A stretch of DNA of 9,633 bases, taken from contig PMMJ01000227.1 in the NCBI GenBank assembly GCA_003162255.1, positions 2,296 through 11,928 on the forward strand, in the 5' to 3' direction. Source of the stretch: Acidobacteriaceae bacterium. Its GTDB lineage: Bacteria > Acidobacteriota > Terriglobia > Terriglobales > Acidobacteriaceae. Under the pieces are notes generated by a model. It was given only the letters and a program-made list of their open reading frames with translations. It was not told the DNA's origin and did no database searches. Below are positions 1 to 5,955 of the stretch, piece by piece (positions within the stretch are counted from its first letter, which is position 1; each line of letters starts with the position of its first letter). The position numbers were made by a program, and so were the translations under genes.

Positions 1-1139
1 CGCCCGATGTTTTCCCCGTGCAACGTTTTGAGGAAGCCTGTCATAAGGTGCTTACCGAGCAAGCGAATCAAGCCTTGCAGTACGGGGCCACCGAGGGCTA
101 CACGCCGCTTCGCGAACTGATTGCGAATAACATGGCGCGCTATGGGATCAAGGTGAAGGCCGAAAACGTCCTGATCACTTCCGGCTCGCAGCAGGCGCTC
201 GACCTGATCGGCAAGCTGTTTATCAATGCTGGAGATCGCGTGCTGGTGGAAGCGCCGACTTATCTTGGCGCCTTGCAGGCTTTCAACATTTATGGCGCGG
301 AATATGTGTCGGTTCCGAGCGATGAAAACGGCCTTTGCACCGATCAATTGGAGGAGCCTCTGCGCTCCGGCCCCAAGTTCATGTACGTGCTGCCCAACTT
401 CCAGAACCCGGCCGGAACCACCTTGTCCGAGGGGCGCCGCCAGGAACTGGTGCTGCTGGCGGACCGGTACGGCATTCCGATTGTCGAAGACGATCCCTAC
501 GGCCAGTTGCGCTATGAAGGCGAGCACCTGCCATCGCTGGTCGTGCTTGACCGCGAGAACCTGCGCCGCGACGAAGGCTATTCCATCGGCAACGTTATTT
601 ACCTGAGCACGTTCTCGAAGACGCTGGCTCCCGGGCTGCGCTTGGGATGGATCGTCGCTCCGCCCGATGTTATCGGCAAACTGGCGCAACTGAAACAGGG
701 CGCCGATCTGCACACTTCGACCTTCACGCAGTTCGTGGCCTACGAAGTCGCACGCGATGGATTCCTCGACAAACACGTGAAAGTGATTCGTCAGGTCTAT
801 CGCGAACGCCGCGACGTCATGCTCCAGGCTCTGCAAGAATTCTTCCCTGCCGAAGTAACCTGGACTCATCCGCAGGGCGGGCTATTCCTCTGGGTGAATC
901 TACCCAAAGGGCTGGACATCCAGGCAGTTTTCAGGTCGGCACTCGAACAGAATGTGGCGTTCGTGCCCGGCGATTCCTTCTATGCCAACGATCCGCAAGA
1001 AGGCAGCCGGCACATGCGCTTGAACTTTTCCAACGCCACTCCAGAGCAGATACGGGAGGGCATACGGCGGCTGGCTGCGGCCGTGAAGAGCCATCTGACA
1101 GCCACGACGCGTCGATCAGAAATGACTCTCGGAGTGTAG
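1..1139 (+). CDS. PLP-dependent aminotransferase, LysN/MocR-like (5' partial)
   Basis: Fold-type I PLP aminotransferase, probably moving an amino group between an amino acid (2-aminoadipate, aromatic or branched-chain types are known in this class) and a 2-oxo acid in the cytoplasm. The frame is open to the left edge (in-frame codons from base 3 read PDVFPVQRFEEA, a normal internal motif), so the GTG at 18 is not the true start and a few dozen N-terminal residues are missing. Numbering from that GTG: YGATEGYTPLRE (about 22-33), SGSQQALD cofactor-phosphate region, NFQNPAG (about 128-134), VEDDPYGQLRY with the ring-contacting Asp and Tyr, and TFSKTLAPGLRLGW with the Schiff-base lysine at 201. 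MRLNFSN near the C-terminus carries the carboxylate-binding arginine. No GntR DNA-binding domain is visible; one could lie upstream, but the FPVQRF region normally sits near the start of stand-alone enzymes. Substrate cannot be decided from sequence alone. Confidence 0.93.
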   Translation, partial: PDVFPVQRFEEACHKVLTEQANQALQYGATEGYTPLRELIANNMARYGIKVKAENVLITSGSQQALDLIGKLFINAGDRVLVEAPTYLGALQAFNIYGAEYVSVPSDENGLCTDQLEEPLRSGPKFMYVLPNFQNPAGTTLSEGRRQELVLLADRYGIPIVEDDPYGQLRYEGEHLPSLVVLDRENLRRDEGYSIGNVIYLSTFSKTLAPGLRLGWIVAPPDVIGKLAQLKQGADLHTSTFTQFVAYEVARDGFLDKHVKVIRQVYRERRDVMLQALQEFFPAEVTWTHPQGGLFLWVNLPKGLDIQAVFRSALEQNVAFVPGDSFYANDPQEGSRHMRLNFSNATPEQIREGIRRLAAAVKSHLTATTRRSEMTLGV

Positions 1140-1210
1140 GAACTGGAGCAGTTCGAGATTTGGTATAGCGAAACGGCGCGGCTGAACAGCTTGCGGAAAA
1201 ACTCAATTTT

Positions 1211-1280
1211 GGGTGGCGCAGCGGTTTACCGCTGCGATAACTGCAGTGTTTTGAATGCGGCTTTAGCCGCTGAGGTCACA
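1211..1280. repeat. Twin-hairpin intergenic repeat (REP-like)
   Basis: Two perfect stem-loops lie side by side in the non-coding gap after the aminotransferase. The first (1217-1236) has a 9-bp stem, CGCAGCGGT/ACCGCTGCG, with a 2-base loop. The second (1257-1270) has a 6-bp stem, GCGGCT/AGCCGC, with a 2-base loop. About 20 bases separate them. Motifs of the 'GCGGCTTTAGCCGC' type are familiar to me as dispersed repeats in acidobacterial genomes, but copy number cannot be seen here: only this copy is in the window. The element could also help end transcription of the rightward aminotransferase, although no T-run follows. Confidence 0.6.
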
Positions 1281-1367
1281 GTTCTTGATCGGAAAGGACC
1301 TTTCCCGCAGCCTCTGAAGCCGTGCCCTTCTCACTACCTAGGCGAACCAGAGTTTGTTTAGCGGTCT

Positions 1368-1389
1368 GAGACGAGGCAAGCCCCGTCTC
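1368..1389. repeat. GAGACG hairpin downstream of transketolase
   Basis: GAGACG (1368-1373) and CGTCTC (1384-1389) form a perfect 6-bp stem, extended inside by GGC/GCC after one mismatched pair, with an AA loop. It lies 27 bases beyond the transketolase stop on the leftward strand, so it may act as a 3' end or terminator structure. No U-tract follows, so it is not a textbook intrinsic terminator. It resembles the 'GACGGG...' family of hairpins seen at 3756-3774 and may be a dispersed repeat. The rest of the 1140-1416 gap shows no gene. Confidence 0.5.
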
Positions 1390-1416
1390 TACGGGCAATC
1401 ACTGCGAACTTACTTC

Positions 1417-3501
1417 CTATTTCGTTCCCACCAAATGCACTTCCGACACCGGCGGGCCGTTCTGCGATTTCTTCACACCGATCAACTCCACCGCTTTCGC
1501 CGCGATGTGTTCGGCGGAGACTTCGAACTCCTTGATTAACTCCCATGGAGCACCGGAATCTCCGAAGCGGTCCTTGACGCCGATCGCGCCGGTGATGATG
1601 GGGATGCCGTAGAGAGCGGGCGACTCGGTGATGGCGTTGGCGACGGGCCACGCCAGCGCGCCGATCTGATGCTCTTCGGCGGTCAGGACGACGCTGGTGT
1701 CGCGCGCGGCTCGGACGATGGCTTCGGTGTCGAGCGGCTTGAGGGTGTGCATGTTGAGGATGCGGGTTTCGTAGCCAAAATCCTGCTTCAAGATCCACGC
1801 AGCGCGCATGGCTTCGGGCACCATGGGACCGCAGGCGATGATGGTCAAGTCTTCGCACTCGTCGCGGTAGTCGGATTCCAGTTTCGTCACGAAGGCGTCG
1901 ATGAAATTGGCGGTGCCTTCATTCTTGCGCAAGCGAATCACATTGGCTTTGCCGAAGACGAATGGCGTTTTCTCATCGGTGACGATGGGCGTCGCTTCGC
2001 GCGCGAAGCGTATGTACTTCGGGCCAACGTGCTTGAGCAGCAAATAGTCGGTGGCTTTGCGGGTCTCGACCATGTCGCAGGGCACGACCACGTTCATGTT
2101 GGGCAGTCCGCACATGGCGAAACAGTCTTCGAGCGCCTGGTGCGTGGCGCCGTCGGGGCCGACGCTGACGCCGCCGTGGGCTCCGGCGATCAGGACGTTG
2201 AAGTTGCCGTAGCAGATCGAGGTGCGGATCTGGTCGAGATTGCGGGCGGCGGCAAAGGTGGCGTAGGTTCCGAAGACGGGGAGCTTCCCTTCTTTCGCCA
2301 GTCCGGCGGCGGCTGAGGTGGCGGATTGCTCGGCGATGCCCATGCTGATCCAGCGCGACTTGCGGTCGGGCTTGCCGGCGTAGAACTCGCTGATGGTGAT
2401 GGAGCCGGAAATGTCCAGGCCGAAGCAGACGATACGCGGATCGTCGCCGTTCGCCGCCAGCGACTGGCCGAAGCCCAGGCGCGTGGGCTTCATCTGGACT
2501 TTCATGTTTGCGGCGGCGTTCCACCAGTAGTTGCGATGAAACTTCGGCATCTTGGCGTCGAGTTTGCGCTCAACTTCGGCTTGATATTGCTGGGCGTGGG
2601 CGAGGAGTTGCGCGACGGGAATCTGGCCGGCTTCACCTGTACCTAGACCGAGTTCCTTCAGCGCTTTGTCTAACTCTTCGCGGGTGGGCGCTCTGCCGTG
2701 CCATCCGGCTACGTCTTCCATGAAGCTGACGCCTTTGCCTTTGACGGTGTCAGCGATGATGACGGTGGGCTTGCCGGAGCCGGCTTTGGCCTTGGCTTTC
2801 TCCAGCGCTTCGACGACCTGCTTCATGTCGTGGCCGTCGATGGTTTGGACGTCCCATCCGAAGCTGCGATATTTGTCTTCCAGGGGCTCGACGTTCATTA
2901 CGTCTTTTACGAAGCCGTCGATCTGCAGGCGATTGCGGTCGATGATGCCGATCAGGTTGTCGAGCTTGAAATGGCCTGCTTCCATCGCGGCTTCCCAGAT
3001 CTGGCCTTCCTGCTGCTCGCCGTCTCCCATGATGCAGAAGACGTCGTGATTCTTTTTGTCCAACTTGGCCGCTAACGCGATGCCTACGGCTATGCTCAGA
3101 CCCTGGCCGAGCGATCCGGTGGAGACTTCCACGCCTGGCAGCTTCAGCCAGTGCGGATGGCCTTGATACGGCGAATAGAGCTTGCGCAGGAGCGCTACAT
3201 CTTCTTTCGGACAGAATCCGGCGAAGGCTAGGCCGAGGTAAAGGCTGGGCGCTTTGTGGCCGGTCGACCAGATGATGCGATCGCGGTCGGGCCAAGTGGG
3301 ATTTTTGGGATCGTGGTTGGCGACGCGAAGGTAGAGCGCGGCGGTGATGTCCATGATGGAGAGCGTGCCGCCGGCGTGTCCGGACCCGGCCGCGCAGAGA
3401 GCCGCGAGGTCGTAGCCGCGCATCAAGTTGGCCTGCTGCTTCAGTTCGTCGATGGTGTAGGAACGCAGGACTTCGCCAGTGGTCGAATTCTGAATAGACA
3501 T
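1417..3501 (-). CDS. tkt: Transketolase (single-chain, archaeal-type sequence)
   Basis: Thiamine-diphosphate enzyme that moves two-carbon ketol units between sugar phosphates in the non-oxidative pentose phosphate pathway; cytoplasmic. The 694-residue product has the usual order. The N-terminal TPP domain shows GSGHAGG (His42) and GDGEQQEGQIWEAA (159-172), followed by LIGIIDRNRLQIDG. The pyrimidine-binding domain shows MGIAEQ with the likely catalytic Glu391 and SVGPDGATHQ. The C-terminal domain contains TIIACG and GVKDRFGDSG. The DGEQQEG/DRN-LQIDG wording matches the family that many archaea and bacteria encode as two separate subunits; here both halves are in one chain joined by a linker at about 300-345. 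The ATG at 3501 is chosen because AAGGAG (3509-3514) sits 7 bases upstream; a frame-open extension to 3552 lacks such support. DXS is less likely because of the C-terminal half and gene layout. Confidence 0.95.
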   Translation of the reverse strand: MSIQNSTTGEVLRSYTIDELKQQANLMRGYDLAALCAAGSGHAGGTLSIMDITAALYLRVANHDPKNPTWPDRDRIIWSTGHKAPSLYLGLAFAGFCPKEDVALLRKLYSPYQGHPHWLKLPGVEVSTGSLGQGLSIAVGIALAAKLDKKNHDVFCIMGDGEQQEGQIWEAAMEAGHFKLDNLIGIIDRNRLQIDGFVKDVMNVEPLEDKYRSFGWDVQTIDGHDMKQVVEALEKAKAKAGSGKPTVIIADTVKGKGVSFMEDVAGWHGRAPTREELDKALKELGLGTGEAGQIPVAQLLAHAQQYQAEVERKLDAKMPKFHRNYWWNAAANMKVQMKPTRLGFGQSLAANGDDPRIVCFGLDISGSITISEFYAGKPDRKSRWISMGIAEQSATSAAAGLAKEGKLPVFGTYATFAAARNLDQIRTSICYGNFNVLIAGAHGGVSVGPDGATHQALEDCFAMCGLPNMNVVVPCDMVETRKATDYLLLKHVGPKYIRFAREATPIVTDEKTPFVFGKANVIRLRKNEGTANFIDAFVTKLESDYRDECEDLTIIACGPMVPEAMRAAWILKQDFGYETRILNMHTLKPLDTEAIVRAARDTSVVLTAEEHQIGALAWPVANAITESPALYGIPIITGAIGVKDRFGDSGAPWELIKEFEVSAEHIAAKAVELIGVKKSQNGPPVSEVHLVGTK

Positions 3502-3508
3502 GGGGTTG

Positions 3509-3514
3509 CTCCTT
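3509..3514 (-). promoter_or_regulatory. Shine-Dalgarno of transketolase
   Basis: AAGGAG on the leftward strand, 7 bases before the ATG at 3501. It decides the start codon and is the clearest ribosome binding site in the window. Several other leftward genes have none. Confidence 0.85.
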
Positions 3515-3692
3515 CGCTTACGCCAGACGTTCGAACGAAATTCGGACGACAATCCGGGCCGGGCGGGAAACGGCGCATAGGCTTGCGCATTTAACTTGCA
3601 AGACGAGCGTAGCTGGCGCGGTAGCGGGGTTCAGTGAGCGCGGTCACGGGTCGGGGTGACGGGTGACGATGTTCCCGTCCGAGCGGTCGGTT

Positions 3693-3724
3693 TTCACCGC
3701 CGAGACGCGGAGAACGCCGAGAAA
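3693..3724. repeat. GAGA-rich short repeat patch
   Basis: Three imperfect copies of an 8-9 base unit follow one another: CGCCGAGA (3698-3705), CGCGGAGAA (3706-3714) and CGCCGAGAA (3715-3723). This resembles a dispersed 'CACCGCAGAGACGC' type sequence that I recall from intergenic DNA of acidobacteria and relatives; that is recall, not a search. It lies in the 316-base non-coding gap between transketolase and the next aminotransferase. In the rest of that gap, bases 3502-3690, I see only the transketolase ribosome binding site, a weak promoter-like pair (TTGCAA 3596-3601 and TATGCG 3574-3579, leftward) and GGGTGACGGGTGAC-like wording near 3654-3667. Confidence 0.45.
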
Positions 3725-3748
3725 GACCCGGCAGAACTCTGTCATACG

Positions 3749-3814
3749 GTGGAGCGACGGGCGTCTCGCCCGTCCTGCAGTTCGACGGCCGGGCGGGGAC
3801 GCCCGGCGCTCCAC
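3749..3814. repeat. 66-bp twin-hairpin element with terminal inverted repeats
   Basis: The element is bounded by perfect 8-bp inverted ends, GTGGAGCG (3749-3756) and CGCTCCAC (3807-3814). Inside are two perfect hairpins: GACGGGCG/CGCCCGTC (3756-3763 and 3767-3774, loop TCT) and CCGGGCG/CGCCCGG (3789-3795 and 3800-3806, loop GGGA). It begins 3 bases past the stop of the leftward aminotransferase, so its RNA would fold at the 3' end of that transcript. The nested symmetry is typical of REP/BIME-like non-autonomous elements. I recall 'GGAGCGACGGGCGTC...' sequences as recurrent in acidobacterial intergenic DNA, but only one copy is visible here. Confidence 0.7.
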
Positions 3815-3817
3815 TTT

Positions 3818-5011
3818 CTACCGCAAATTCTTCCCCACCCACTCTTCAATCTTCTCCAGCGCTGTGTTCAGGTTCTCCAGCGAGTTGGCGACACTGAAGC
3901 GGAGGTAGCCTTCTCCGTACTTGCCAAAGGCGGTGCCGGAGAGGCAGGCCACGCCGGCTTGTTCGAGCATCGCGTCGGCCAGTTTCTTCGACGGCCATCC
4001 GGTCTTGGTAATGTTCGGGAAAACGTAGAACGCGCCTTTGGGAATACGGCAGGAGAAGCCTTTGATCTTATTCAGGCCGGCTACGAAGACGTCGCGTCTG
4101 TGCTTGAACTCGGCACTCATTTTGTCGACCGAGGACTGATCTCCACGCAGCGCTGCAATCCCGGCTACCTGGGTGAAGCTGGCGGTGCAGGAATTCGAAT
4201 TCGTGTTCAGGCGCGCGATTTGTGCCGCCAGATCGGGGCGCATTACTCCGTAGCCCATGCGCCATCCGGTCATGGCGTAGGTTTTGGAGAAGCCATCGAG
4301 CAGAATGGTGCGCTCCTTGAAGCCGGGGACGCTCATGATGGAGAAGTGCTCGCCTTCGAAGATGAGGCGGCTGTAGATTTCGTCCGAAAGAATCATGATG
4401 TTGCGGTCGCCGATGGCCTCGGCGATTTCGAGAATGTCTTGCTTCGCGAGCACGCCGCCGGTCGGGTTGTGCGGCGAGTTCAAGATGATCAGCCGGGTGC
4501 GATCGGTGATCAGCGACGCCAGTTCTTTTACGTCGAGGGCGAAGTCGCGGTCCTCGCGCAGCTGGATTGGGACCGCGCGTCCGCCGACGTAGTCGATCAT
4601 GGATTCGTAAATGGGGAATCCGGGATTGGGATAGATAACTTCATCTCCCTCATCAATCAATGCCAGGATGCTGAAGAAAATAATCGGCTTGCCGCCAGGG
4701 ACAACAACTACCTCCTGGCTCGAAACCGGGACCTTGCGGGTGCGGCTGATGTAGTTGGCGATCTCCTGGCGCAGATCGGGGAGACCGGCGGCTGGGCCGT
4801 AGTGGGTCCATCCCATGTGGAGTGCGTCAACACCAGCTTCGACGATGTTGGCGGGGGTGTCGAAGTCGGGTTCGCCGATCTCGAGGTGAATGATCTCTTT
4901 GCCCTGCTTTTCAAGAGCGCGGGCTCGGTTCAGGACTTCAAAGGCGGTTTCAGTGCCGAGCCGCGACATGCGGCCGGCTAGACGCAGTTTGAATTCAGTT
5001 GTGGTGGACAT
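3818..5011 (-). CDS. Class I/II PLP aminotransferase (AspC/Dap-type)
   Basis: Cytoplasmic fold-type I aminotransferase of 397 residues, the usual length for the aspartate/aromatic/alanine aminotransferase subgroup. In order: EIGEPDFDTP near the N-terminus (substrate-binding Gly), THYGPAAGLPDLR, VPGGKPIIFF cofactor-phosphate region, ILNSPHNPTGGV with the PLP-contacting Asn, ILSDEIYSRLIFEGEH with the ring Asp and Tyr, GFSKTYAMTGWRMGY with the Schiff-base Lys243, and LRFSVANS carrying the carboxylate-binding Arg. The exact substrate (aspartate, aromatic acids, alanine or valine) is not decidable by eye. The start at 5011 gives the normal N-terminus MSTTTEFKLRLAGRMSRLG; an upstream GTG at 5065 would add 18 unlikely residues. 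No Shine-Dalgarno precedes the ATG; instead TATAAT ends 10 bases upstream, suggesting a near-leaderless mRNA. The gene stands alone, with a twin-hairpin element right after its stop. Confidence 0.93.
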   Translation of the reverse strand: MSTTTEFKLRLAGRMSRLGTETAFEVLNRARALEKQGKEIIHLEIGEPDFDTPANIVEAGVDALHMGWTHYGPAAGLPDLRQEIANYISRTRKVPVSSQEVVVVPGGKPIIFFSILALIDEGDEVIYPNPGFPIYESMIDYVGGRAVPIQLREDRDFALDVKELASLITDRTRLIILNSPHNPTGGVLAKQDILEIAEAIGDRNIMILSDEIYSRLIFEGEHFSIMSVPGFKERTILLDGFSKTYAMTGWRMGYGVMRPDLAAQIARLNTNSNSCTASFTQVAGIAALRGDQSSVDKMSAEFKHRRDVFVAGLNKIKGFSCRIPKGAFYVFPNITKTGWPSKKLADAMLEQAGVACLSGTAFGKYGEGYLRFSVANSLENLNTALEKIEEWVGKNLR

Positions 5012-5021
5012 GACTTGGGAG

Positions 5022-5052
5022 ATTATATCTCTCGGCGTCGACCACGGGTCAG
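5022..5052 (-). promoter_or_regulatory. Promoter of aminotransferase, near-leaderless
   Basis: A perfect -10 hexamer TATAAT lies at 5022-5027 on the leftward strand. A weak -35 candidate, CTGACC (5047-5052, 4 of 6 matches), sits at a rather long 19-base spacing. Only 10 bases separate the -10 from the ATG at 5011, so transcription beginning the usual 6-8 bases downstream would leave a leader of a few bases. Confidence 0.55.
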
Positions 5053-5169
5053 TAGCGAGCGTCACGGGGACTTGTGATTTTTGCGCCTCGTGAAAGAGTA
5101 GCGAGAAGACGTGATAAACGCTGCTGCGGGCGTAGTATATCGACTGAAGATGGGTTTCTAGCCAAATTT

Positions 5170-5931
5170 ATGGACGCGAAAATCTCCGCAATTCCTCGTC
5201 TCGCTGCCTACCTTCTCTACTTCTACTTCATTGTCGGGCTGTCCGTCGGCATTGCAGTTGGACAGACGTATTTTTCTGCGGACATTGTCGATTTGCGGAA
5301 ACCAAATAACCCCGTGCTGGCCAGACTTTACGTTACAAAGAATAAGAGACGTATCGAATTTCAGCCGCCAAGCGGCGATAGGGCGCTTGTGGCTCATTTT
5401 CGGCCCACTCCACCCGAGAAGGACGGACCTGAGGCGCATATTGGCGGTTACGGAAAGGCGATTATCCTCAATCTCTCAGATTGGAGCTCGACGATCATCG
5501 AGCCAGAACAAAAGATGTACTTCCAAACATCTTGGGGAAGCCCGGGGCCGAGCGTGCTGTACAACATGTATGCTCTGCTCCAGCCGACAAACATCGAGGA
5601 TGCATGTGCGGAATGGATGCGAAAATCCGAATCTCAGGGATGGATGCGAAGATCCGAATCTCAGGGAGGAAGCTGTAAGAAATCTGGTAACGAGCTCATC
5701 AACGGCCGCATCGCAGCCAAGTACGATACCTTCTGCGAAGGAGAGATTTGCAACCTCTGGATTGATTTGAAGCTGGGCACTTTGGTCAAGCGCGAAAGCA
5801 AGTGGACAAGCACGGAATTACGCAATATCCACGAGGGGCCTCAGCCGTCAAGCCTGTTCGAGATTCCCGAAGACTACGTAATCTCCATCGCGCAACTTGG
5901 CGGAATCATCGGGCGGCATGAACCGGAGTGA
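5170..5931 (+). CDS. Secreted hypothetical protein, possibly LolA/DUF4412-like
   Basis: Not recognised by name. The 253-residue product begins with a signal peptide: Arg10, then a hydrophobic stretch at about 11-30, with likely cleavage after AVG at 29-31, so an exported or envelope protein is expected. The mature part alternates short beta-strand-like segments (ADIVDL, ARLYVTKNKRRIEF, KAIILNLSDWSSTIIEPEQKMYFQ). It ends with GNELINGRIAAKYD, LWIDLKLGTLVKRES and LFEIPEDY, an order reminiscent of LolA/DUF4412-like periplasmic folds; that is a loose resemblance. Four cysteines (146, 169, 189, 194) could form disulfides. Residues 149-166 are a tandem 9-residue duplication. ATG 5170 is chosen because a signal peptide follows at once; the frame is open back to a GTG at 5074. 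GC is lower than its neighbours. It converges on the glycosyltransferase, 16 bases between stops. Confidence 0.75.
   Translation: MDAKISAIPRLAAYLLYFYFIVGLSVGIAVGQTYFSADIVDLRKPNNPVLARLYVTKNKRRIEFQPPSGDRALVAHFRPTPPEKDGPEAHIGGYGKAIILNLSDWSSTIIEPEQKMYFQTSWGSPGPSVLYNMYALLQPTNIEDACAEWMRKSESQGWMRRSESQGGSCKKSGNELINGRIAAKYDTFCEGEICNLWIDLKLGTLVKRESKWTSTELRNIHEGPQPSSLFEIPEDYVISIAQLGGIIGRHEPE
5614..5667 (+). repeat. 27-bp in-frame tandem duplication
   Basis: Two adjacent 27-base copies (5614-5640 and 5641-5667) differ at one base (A to G). They encode WMRKSESQG followed by WMRRSESQG, so the reading frame is kept. This is a recent-looking coding duplication in the secreted hypothetical protein, between two of its cysteines. 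Confidence 0.95.
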
Positions 5932-5955
5932 CGGCGCACGGTAGGTGTCACTCCG
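5924..5955. terminator. Palindrome spanning both convergent stop codons
   Basis: CGGAGTGAC (5924-5932) and GTCACTCCG (5947-5955) form a perfect 9-bp stem with a 14-base loop. The left arm contains the TGA of the rightward hypothetical gene and the right arm the TGA of the leftward glycosyltransferase; both proteins end Glu-stop inside the stem. Position and symmetry suit a two-way terminator, but neither strand has a T-run after the stem. Confidence 0.55.

Noticed and set aside
1..671. CGCCCGATGTT present at 1 and again at 661 as a possible direct repeat
   Set aside because: Both copies are inside the same gene and encode an ordinary Pro-Asp-Val; 11 bases with no extension is likely coincidence.
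1669..2316. 215-codon open frame on the + strand
   Set aside because: Antisense to transketolase and without any family feature.
3528..3537. Ten-base palindrome CGTTCGAACG upstream of transketolase as an operator
   Set aside because: Ten-base palindromes are expected several times by chance in a window this size, and no second copy or extended symmetry is seen.
3502..3552. N-terminal extension of transketolase to 3552
   Set aside because: The AAGGAG at 3509-3514 fixes the start at 3501; the extension would contain the ribosome binding site.
3591..3842. 83-codon open frame on the - strand
   Set aside because: It is a translation of the twin-hairpin repeat and the GAGA patch, not a plausible gene.
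3656..4981. 441-codon open frame on the + strand
   Set aside because: It lies antisense to the aminotransferase, which has every family motif. The translation is low-information (many Gly, Asp, Val) and it begins inside repeats. It is a shadow of a GC-rich gene.
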